Part shown: in pieces, positions 56,993 through 64,000 of the stretch
Layout: every line of letters begins with the position of its first letter
Numbering within the stretch: the stretch's first letter is position 1
Assembly (NCBI RefSeq): GCF_002443255.2
Contig: NW_019211454.1
Coordinates: forward strand, 56,384,608 to 56,448,607
Length of the DNA: 64,000 bases
Direction of reading: 5' to 3'
DNA from: Varroa destructor
Lineage: Eukaryota; Arthropoda; Arachnida; Mesostigmata; Varroidae
Position numbers and translations under genes: made by a program
Notes under the pieces: model-generated
What the model saw: only the letters and a program-made list of their open reading frames with translations
Database searches by the model: none
Told to the model about the DNA's origin: nothing

Positions 56993-57277
56993 TTAGCTTT
57001 TATTCGCAAGCCAGCACACATGGTTGCCAGATGCGTAATCACGTGCTGTCGTATAGCCTTGACCGAGGAGTAACGCATCATGAACCATTATAAGGCGCTG
57101 TTTGGCATCTGGATGACCGCAGACGGTGTTTTTTATTTCAACTTGTTTACTTTTTTGTACCATTGCAAAGCACAGTCCTTCTATTTCATAAACTTGCCGT
57201 AATTTTGTTGTAAGGTGAACGCAATTTACTTTAGAGTCCAAGCTACAAAGAATAATGCATATGCTACAAAAGATCAA
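56993..57277 (-). CDS. Open frame, 94 codons, coding-like, unknown
   Basis: This minus frame has no early ATG. Its first 15 codons are Cys/Ile-rich and doubtful, then it turns hydrophilic: T-T-K-L-R-Q-V-Y-E-I-E-G-L-C, V-Q-K-S-K-Q-V-E-I-K-N-T-V-C-G-H-P-D-A-K-Q-R-L, and G-Y-T-T-A-R-D-Y-A-S-G-N-H. The G-Y-T-x-x-R-x-Y-x-x-G-x-x-x-x-W spacing faintly resembles a FLYWCH-type finger, but the key Cys/His are not in place. It may be joined to 56737-56961 by a lost frame or short intron. Confidence 0.33.
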   Translation of the reverse strand: MIFCSICIILCSLDSKVNCVHLTTKLRQVYEIEGLCFAMVQKSKQVEIKNTVCGHPDAKQRLIMVHDALLLGQGYTTARDYASGNHVCWLANKS

Positions 57278-57560
57278 TTGTTGACTTTTACATTATTTCG
57301 CCTTTTGCCGAGGCCAAGAGACTCTTAAGCTGGCGAAAAACACGAAAAATATGGGTTATCGTCTTTTAACTTCTTCCCTGGTACAAAGTTACAATGACTG
57401 CAACGGAGAGGTACTATATATTATGAGTAGTGGTATTTCTTCGTTAATCTAGTAACGCTTTTCAATTACGCAGACCAATTGATATGAGAATGAAAGGAGT
57501 AGCTTACGCTGGGAAATATGGCTAATCTCAGAGTTAGGCAAAAATTCTATTCAAAGAAGA
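57278..57560. other. No gene recognised between coding-like minus frames
   Basis: AT-rich, with stops in all frames. It could be an intron if the minus frames on either side belong together. Confidence 0.3.
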
Positions 57561-57785
57561 TTATGTTTCGTTTTTGGCAGGGCTGTAAAGTCTTGTAAAA
57601 AAAAACAAGACGGTCAACAAGGACTTCTGTATGGCCCAGTGACATCTAAGAACGAGGCTTTTCGATAGAGAAAAATTTAACACACCGGGGAAAATTACCC
57701 TTTTTTTTCGCACATGAGAGTAGTCGTTGATTCTACGTTGTAAGAGCCTTTTTCCGTTGCCATATTGTCCAACCTTCATGCCCAT
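57561..57785 (-). CDS. ATG-started 74-codon basic frame, unknown
   Basis: The ATG at 57785 has G at +4. It begins M-G-M-K-V-G-Q-Y-G-N-G-K-R-L-L-Q-R-R-I-N and is basic (V-R-K-K-R-V) in its first half, then Leu/Phe-rich with a T-run-derived F-F-F. The first 45 residues look coding-like. No family is recognised. Confidence 0.25.
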   Translation of the reverse strand: MGMKVGQYGNGKRLLQRRINDYSHVRKKRVIFPGVLNFSLSKSLVLRCHWAIQKSLLTVLFFFTRLYSPAKNET

Positions 57786-58228
57786 GGATCAATACCCTGT
57801 ACGTTACAGTTGGCAATGAAAACGACCTTAAAAGCTGAACGCATACTTAATGTCAGACCAGCGAGAACAAGCACGTTTATCTAAAAATACAAGAAGGCGA
57901 TAGCGAACAGAATCAATTTAGTTACAAATGGATTTGTTGTTACAATCCTTATGGAACTCTCCTTAATATATGTATGCCTACCATCTACCTACATGAAGTT
58001 ACACGTAAAAGTGAGCGTCAATGTCGAAATGTTCAACCTTTTCGCATGACGGTTATTGACACAAAACGCTTCCCACATGTAGTTCTATACATCACTGATG
58101 CGTTTTCCTTCCAGTAGAACTGCAATTATTCAAGTTTTAATTTCATCTGTAAAACTACCTTTATCGCTTGATGCATTAATCCACCACAAAAACAGCTTTA
58201 AAAACACTAAGTTAGAAAAAAGTTTAAG
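57786..58228. other. No gene recognised
   Basis: AT-rich. A 71-codon plus frame covers 58098-58313 and overlaps the minus frame described next; it carries no motif. Confidence 0.3.
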
Positions 58229-58460
58229 TTATTGCCATATAGGCACATCTGTGCAATCCAAAACTGAACTCCTACTTCCTACGTACGAGCTCCCACCAAA
58301 GCGCTTTACGTAGGAATTTTCATTTACATCGAACTGAGTAAGAACGGATGCTGTTTTGAGATCACGCGACTCGTTGGGCGGGTACATCGAATTTATTAAC
58401 TTCCTTGAAAAATTAAGCATTACCACCGATGCGCAGAAAGAACAGAAGTGTCGGACCCTT
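58229..58460 (-). pseudogene. Coding-like minus frame with C-x2-C and Y-P-P-N-E-S-R, unknown
   Basis: In one open minus frame: R-V-R-H-F-C-S-F-C-A-S-V (Cys codons within 58433-58444), then L-N-F-S-R-K-L-I-N-S-M-Y-P-P-N-E-S-R-D-L, then V-L-T-Q-F-D-V-N-E-N-S-Y-V-K-R-F, then a Ser-rich tail to a TAA. A related Y-P-P-E-S-R occurs in the same strand 300 bases upstream. The layout loosely recalls the second C-x2-C and the late Tyr/Phe-Asp-Pro region of arthropod chemosensory (OS-D) proteins, but identities are too few to assign it. Confidence 0.25.
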
Positions 58461-58509
58461 TTTAATATCGTGGAAACCTTCCGTGCTGTTGAAGAACTAT
58501 TTGTTCACT

Positions 58510-58708
58510 GTGTAAGATTGATATTTCCGTTACTCAAAAGCAGCATGTGGTGGTATTTAGCGCACCTTCCTTTGAGCACTGTCACATTTATTACAAAAAG
58601 CTGAAGGGAAATGCGCACCTTCAGCAAACAGCTCTCCAATTTAGCGCAACGATTTCCACATCATGCGCGACTCGGGCGGGTAACAAACTTCAAGATGTAG
58701 TGCCTCAT
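58510..58708 (-). pseudogene. Coding-like minus segment behind an acceptor, related to the next one, unknown
   Basis: TTACCTCACCCTCAG on the minus strand ends at 58709. The frame then reads E-A-L-H-L-E-V-C-Y-P-P-E-S-R-M-M-W-K-S-L-R, one TAA, then I-G-E-L-F-A-E-G-A-H-F-P-S-A-F-C-N-K-C-D and Q-R-K-V-R before further stops. The bases CGCGACTCG and GGCGGGTA (plus strand) are shared with 58365-58384, which differs only by an added TTG, a whole-codon difference. Several stops mean it is broken if it was ever a gene. Confidence 0.22.
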
Positions 58709-58722
58709 CTGAGGGTGAGGTA

Positions 58723-61409
58723 ACAAATAATGTGTTTATGGAATCAGTTATGTGATATAGAATATAGTTAAATAATCACATCTGCCGTCGCATCACATAT
58801 TTCTAAGACGGATATATGTGAGCGTCCTGAACTTCACGAGTTTCGCCAAGTTTAAAGTTTTTTTTTTTTAGATATTCAAGATCTCATTATAAAAGCGAAC
58901 TGTGTGAACGTTCAACCGCAACGATTTACTTCTTCGGAAGCGATAGCGCTCGCTTGTTTCTCAGCTGAAAGCAAGAATTTTCGACGATCTGTTCTCTACA
59001 TCGGATTTTTAAACAGCCCGTCGAAACTAAATAGTCTAAACTACTTTTTAACAGACATTTTCTCTATATATTAACGCCATAGAGGTGCTCACGTAGCTAA
59101 TTTAGAATCACTTTGTAAAAATCATCGTGTGAAAAACGTGTGGCGTTAATGATCTGAGGACTGCAAATGACAGATCACTTGACACTACATCACTGTGACG
59201 CCCGATGCTTCCTGTATGTGAGCTACATAAATCAATAAACTTCCGACAGAGCATATTTACAACAACAGAGTTAATTATTTAACTATAAATATCTACTATG
59301 GTGAAATATATAGTATAATACATTTAAAGGTAATATTTCGTAACCATGTGGGTGAGCTCAATAGTAAATAAACAGGCTTACTGTTGAAGCTTCATAGACA
59401 CAAATTGCATTTATTATACTTACTTGTGGCATACATAAGTGAAGCGTGCCTATTTGCAGCGAGCGCACGTACAAAATGAATAGAGAGTGCCCCATGCATG
59501 CTGTGGTCATCTTTCTTACCGTAAACGAATCTAAGTACGTGCAGAATACCGCAAAAGTTAACACGTACGATCATAAAAGTATTCGATAAGATTACAGCAT
59601 CAGGGATGACGATATTAGGTAAAACCTCGCTCTGTATGATATTTCTTCAGTTTTTAAATCGAAAAGGCCCGTCTGGTGCAAACTTTATTTATCGTCAACT
59701 TCTAAGTTCCGCGAATACACAATGTGCAGCTGCTCTGCTGATGACTGGATTGAATAATCGACAAGCCTAATTCACTTAGACGAGACTGTCTATTTCGCTC
59801 GATCTTAAATGGCCAACCAGATCAAACAGACTACCATGAATCCGGCCCAGCCAGCTGAGAAAGTAAATTTTTCCTGCTTTTTTAACAACTGGCTGAAGGC
59901 CTCTATGTTTCTATAGACTGTCTAATCTGCTGAGTCGAACTAAATATCAATGCTCGCTTACGATATCCTTTCCTCTCACGTGAGAAAATCACACAACAGC
60001 TAACAAAGCCATAACTGTCATAGAAAATAACGTTCGTTTCTCCGGTAACAATGTTAATCATGCAATATGCCTTTAGAGATTACCTATAAAGTGGCGAGCT
60101 TAGCACTAAACTGTTACTAGTGGAATTGACGGTTTTCAGTGGAGGCATCTACACAGGTATCGAAAGGCTTCATATTAAACCCGAGTTTCGACTGGATGCC
60201 CAACTTTCCTGGAAACATGTGCAATGGACGCTCAATCGGAAACGTTTTTAACAGTCTGCTCCCAACCGTATCGTGAAAAAGTAATGAAAAAAATTATCCT
60301 TCCATAATCGAGATATAGCATTTTTCCGTAACGCTGGATGTTATTGTCGATGTGAGACTCCGACATGCTCAGCGAACCATCGGGGACCAGGCAGCCATTA
60401 TACAAACTAGAGATACACAGTTTTGCGAAAACGGGAGCGTGTTTGGGCGTAAATTTCACACGCAAGGGTAGCCTGCCTGTTGGCTCGCATGATGACTCCT
60501 TTTGGTAGGCAGTACACTATCTGACCTGACGACCATTATCGAACGGATCTGATTTTAAACCGTTATTGCATTACTTCAAGAGCCACTACCTTCAACGGCT
60601 GATCAAATCCAACTGATATTTCTCCATTGGCAGACATCATTGTCTCCAAGTGAATGCGATCAGAACTCAATCTAGCTTGGTGGTCAAGTACGGCTTATCT
60701 CATGATGCATTATGTTCGTCTTTTGCAAACACGAAGCACTTCATCTACCGTACCTCACGGAGTGGTTGTTGCAACGGCAGTTAAGATCACTATTTCTATT
60801 GTGGAGCAAAAGTGGCCAGTCTGAGCTTAGGGAAACGCTCAAAACAGCATAAAAAAGTCGCAAATTTCAACTAAAGTAGCCGTCACTTCACTCCTAAAAA
60901 TCAGCCTCAGAAAAGCCTTGAAACAATATCTATATTTAGGAATTCAGCAGAGCAGTGTTGTGACATCCAATTAGTCATACGAATACTGGTTCTATAGTAG
61001 GCACATGCTACACGTCCGCTTATATATACAATGACTGAAGACTTTGACAAATGATATCTTTTGAACGGACAATAAGCTATCGGGAATTCAATCAAGAATT
61101 CAGTAAGACCTTCAATAGTACTAGTAATAATAATAATAACAATAACCATACAATGCATCTAACCGTTTCAATTTATTATGGGAAGGTCGCAGCCTAAATA
61201 TCAATACAAACCTCGCTAGGACCCACTCTTCGGAATTGTGGTACATACACAATACAACTGAATCAATTGTTTGTACGGCGGCCAGCACTGATAGCTCGAA
61301 CACAACAACCAGTTAACGCACTTAATGCTTCGGCAAACCACGTAACGCATTCCTTTGTCTACATCTCCATATGTCCGCGCACGCTGATGTAGTTACATAC
61401 AGACAGCAA
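58723..61409. other. No gene recognised
   Basis: AT-rich, with T11 at 58859. Short minus frames at 59358-59574 and 60232-60465 have no motif. (TAA)n microsatellite at 61124-61139. Confidence 0.4.
61124..61139. repeat. (TAA)n microsatellite, about five units
   Basis: Sixteen bases of TAA/ATA units. Confidence 0.85.
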
Positions 61410-61485
61410 CTATAGCTCTTTAGTAAATGCCGCTAGACCCGTACATTGGCAAGAAGACTGGCAAGTAGGAAGTAAAGAGTTGCCA

Positions 61486-61947
61486 TCAGGCCGCTTCTGT
61501 AGTAGCATGGGATGACAGGCCTTGCTGCAGCGAATTCCCTCCGCCAGCTTCCCCGCTCCCCAAACGCTGACAGAATTTAGCAGCAGCACCGTAACGGGTG
61601 CATAATGGCGCCTTTCGGACCCGATCCATCTGCTGGTTGGTAATGACACCCTCCTTCGAAATGAACAGAAGGGACCGAGACGGAGTGGAGTGTGGGCTTC
61701 GATAAAGGCCAAAACTCGCTTCTTTCGTCTGCTTCTTCTTTTGTGCAAAAGAAGAAGCAGACGAAGACGAGAAATAAGGGACAGCGTACGATGAACGGAT
61801 AGACCTTTGCGACGACAGCAGCCATAACCGGCCGAGTAGCGACCGCAATAGCAGTCGAAACAGAAACAGGCACAAACGGGGAAGGAGGACTTCTTGATGA
61901 GCTCCTTGTGCAACGGCGGCAGTGCCGCCATCACCGTAGGTTTTCAT
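61486..61947 (-). CDS. ATG-started 153-codon frame in a block open in all three minus frames
   Basis: The ATG at 61947 opens M-K-T-Y-G-D-G-G-T-A-A-V-A-Q-G. It continues with Leu/Arg-rich sequence, a Ser run (S-S-S-S-A-S-S-F-A), Q-K-K-K-Q-T-K-E-A-S, then I-S-K-E-G-V-I-T-N-Q-Q-M-D-R-V, and ends S-S-H-A-T-T-E-A-A. A 174-codon frame (61410-61934) also starts at an ATG and is Arg/Leu/Cys-rich. A third, 98 codons long (61577-61873), overlaps both. All three include the palindrome at 61724-61765. At most one can be the main product. The 153-codon frame has the most protein-like C-terminal half, but the block may instead be 5' untranslated or promoter DNA. Confidence 0.25.
   Translation of the reverse strand: MKTYGDGGTAAVAQGAHQEVLLPRLCLFLFRLLLRSLLGRLWLLSSQRSIRSSYAVPYFSSSSASSFAQKKKQTKEASFGLYRSPHSTPSRSLLFISKEGVITNQQMDRVRKAPLCTRYGAAAKFCQRLGSGEAGGGNSLQQGLSSHATTEAA
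61724..61765. other. Near-perfect palindrome: 20-base perfect arms, 2-base spacer
   Basis: Left arm 61724-61743 is the exact reverse complement of right arm 61746-61765, separated by TG. The arms are C/T-rich (left) and A/G-rich (right): TTCGTCTGCTTCTTCTTTTG and its complement. DNA could extrude a cruciform and RNA would fold into a 20-pair stem with almost no loop. This is the longest perfect inverted repeat noticed in the window. Confidence 0.95.
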
Positions 61948-62430
61948 GGTAGAACCGAAACGACACTTCGAGGATTCGGTTACATAATGAAAGCCTGAAT
62001 CTTTAGACCTGCTAAACCGAAATCGTTGATTGAAAGCGGGATAAGGAATGATATCTCGTCATTGAGACTCACTCGAAGGCGAATGGCTGCCGCGCGCTAC
62101 CTAGAGCTACAGAAGAAAAACAAACAGCAGCGCTTAGAAGAAACGGATTTGGAGGTAAGAATTTGTGGCGGAGATACGAGGGGTGGGGAGAAAAGTTGAA
62201 CGGGTATGTGAATGTTGATTCTACCCACTTTATCAGTTGATAGTAGCCTGCGATGCACCCTTAACGAACACGACCTGGAAGCAGCCTTTTGCTGCTGTAC
62301 GTCTAAAGGTAGTTCTCGAACGTTCCAATAAAGGGAGTGAGAAGGAATCAACTCGTTTTAGAATCAAGTGCCAACTGTCGCCGCCGTCGTCACCGATACG
62401 ACTCAGTAGAAAACCATTAATAACCTAACT
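61948..62430. other. GC-richer block; no gene
   Basis: Short frames on both strands (62097-62351 minus, 62237-62428 plus) without motifs. It would be the upstream region if the minus frame starting at 61947 is expressed. Confidence 0.3.
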
Positions 62431-64000
62431 ACTAGTAGAACTAGCGGTCGTAACGGGTAAAGTTTGTACTGGAGACTGTGCATGACAGTTCTCGGTGTCG
62501 GTGAAAATGGTGGCCTTTGTTGCTTCAACTATGCGCTATTGCAAATACTGCACCGCGTGAACGTTCAACTCATGAGATACACAGGGGTATAAACAATATG
62601 TGACAGACTGTCAACTAAGCTGTACTGATAATCCGATTCGTAGTTTTAACAGCGATCTACAACGAACAGAAAACTACAAATCGAATATACACTGCATCCA
62701 GGCTATCGCCTATGTGGCTTGAATACATGAAATGAATACAAAAAGTCGGTAATATCTAGCCGAAAGTTACTAAATGTACCGAAAGTCCACTATCACACAC
62801 GTTGCACACGAAAGCACAAGCACGACGTTGAGTAAGCATTCTAGCAGACGGAACGCCTTTTTGACAACAAGATTTTCCGTTATGCAGACGTTAATTGTCT
62901 TCACTCGCTCGATCTCATGGGCCCTAGGTAGGCCTGTTTTTGTGCTACTTTTATATAAATCCGTCAGTACCACTTTAGCCCATAGTAGGCCAACGTGACG
63001 TGAAACAAGTTACCAGTATAAATATGTACGCTGCTCAGGAGAAGGCGTGAGCATAACCCAGTTGGAGATTAAAGTAGCTCTAGACAAGTTAAAGGTTTCG
63101 CCTTGAAACAGAAACTGGTCAACAATATCCACAAGGCTTCTGAATCGACAACAGTTTCGATACCGATGATAAATGATGGTGTATGACAAGCATTGGCAAA
63201 ATCCTAGTCTAGATACATAGAATACTGCGTTTCGTTTCAAACTAATGGTTCATTCATCCTGTGCTTTGTGCTGAGTGGCTTGCCTAACGGATCAGAGCAG
63301 AGCAGAAACACCTTTTGCAGTCAAGTCGTAGTGCGTTTCATGTGCAGCATAACAGCTACTCATTCCCGTTCCGACGGCCGCATCATCTCACAGGTTAATG
63401 CTGACAGCCAATCTGTTCTCCTGGAAAGTATCAATGGGGCATTGCTTTGGTTCTGGCTCTGCACTGTTTGTCCCAGTTCAAGTGCCTATAAAAAATAAAA
63501 AACAAGAGGGGCAAATAGGGAGAAATATGGGAAGTTGTGTTTTGTATTCTAGTCCGATCTGTTGAACGAGTCCAATTTCATAGTCGGCTTGGCACAATCG
63601 CGGTTCGCAGTCGATGACGGCAGCTCTACAGCAACCGAAGTTGCCCATCGGGGCCTCAGGTATGGGCGAGGTGCTCATAATCGTATGCCATGCCGATTAG
63701 TGCCCCAAGTACGTGCCCATTATTATCTATACATTATCACACATGTACCGTCATATGTGGCGAATAAGGGAGACAATATCGTAATGCGTTTGGGATGACT
63801 TATTGTAAAGGGGTTGAAATATAATCGCACAGTATGAACAATAATCGAATAAATAGTCCGAGTAATGATTAGGAAACATCTAACTCTGCCTATAGAACAT
63901 AAGGTACTATGTCGCAATATGTTATACTCACAGAGTGACTGAGGCCGCAACATACACAAGATTTTCGCGATCTTGTGGGCATCTGTAGCTATCTAAACGG
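62431..64000. other. No gene recognised
   Basis: AT-leaning. Plus and minus frames of 60-80 codons overlap each other and carry no motif, splice borders or codon bias. Confidence 0.4.

Noticed and set aside
56993..57277. FLYWCH zinc finger in the minus frame
   Set aside because: Spacing of Tyr, Arg, Gly and Trp is suggestive but the Cys/His ligands are not in the expected places.
1..64000. CRISPR arrays, operons, phage or plasmid modules
   Set aside because: No direct repeats at regular spacing and no prokaryotic gene layout; the sequence reads as eukaryotic.

Overview
This window looks like nuclear DNA from an animal, most probably an arthropod. It is AT-leaning, has no operons or Shine-Dalgarno-spaced genes, carries many short microsatellites, has splice-like polypyrimidine-AG sites, and contains one clearly recognisable mariner-family transposon fossil. 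A mite-like genome would fit the mariner content and the alternation of AT-rich stretches with GC-rich pockets. That is inference; nothing here fixes the species. No rRNA, tRNA, CRISPR array or complete known protein gene could be recognised by reading.

Layout. 1-10 kb is mostly non-coding, with a possible exon cut by the left edge and an exon-like frame near 6.4 kb. 10.1-11 kb, 17.4-18.3 kb, 21.9-23 kb, 26.0-26.6 kb, 28-30.5 kb, 33.1-33.7 kb, 45.5-46.8 kb, 48.1-48.9 kb, 53.3-53.7 kb and 61.4-62.4 kb are GC-rich pockets of 0.4-2.5 kb in an AT-rich background. They hold most of the longer open frames and are candidates for exons, promoters or other regulatory DNA. About 24.4-25.3 kb is the mariner remnant. 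31.5-31.9 kb has a hydrophilic open frame on the minus strand. 34-45 kb is close to a gene desert. 46.5-46.7 kb holds a plus-strand exon candidate with a good acceptor, a strong Kozak start, a signal-peptide-like N-terminus and a good donor. 50.8-51.3 kb holds a reading frame broken only by a tandem TAG TAA. 54.4-58.7 kb is unusually dense in short coding-like frames, mostly on the minus strand, with a plus-strand group converging on them at about 56.7 kb.

How it fits together. The simplest reading is intergenic or long-intron DNA with scattered exons whose partners lie outside the window, one dead transposon, and one block (about 55.9-57.8 kb) that may be a decayed gene cluster or insertion of unknown origin. 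Almost all gene calls below are low-confidence exon candidates. Only the mariner family assignment rests on recognised protein motifs. Most long open frames lack an ATG near their start, so their true limits are uncertain. GC statements are by eye.
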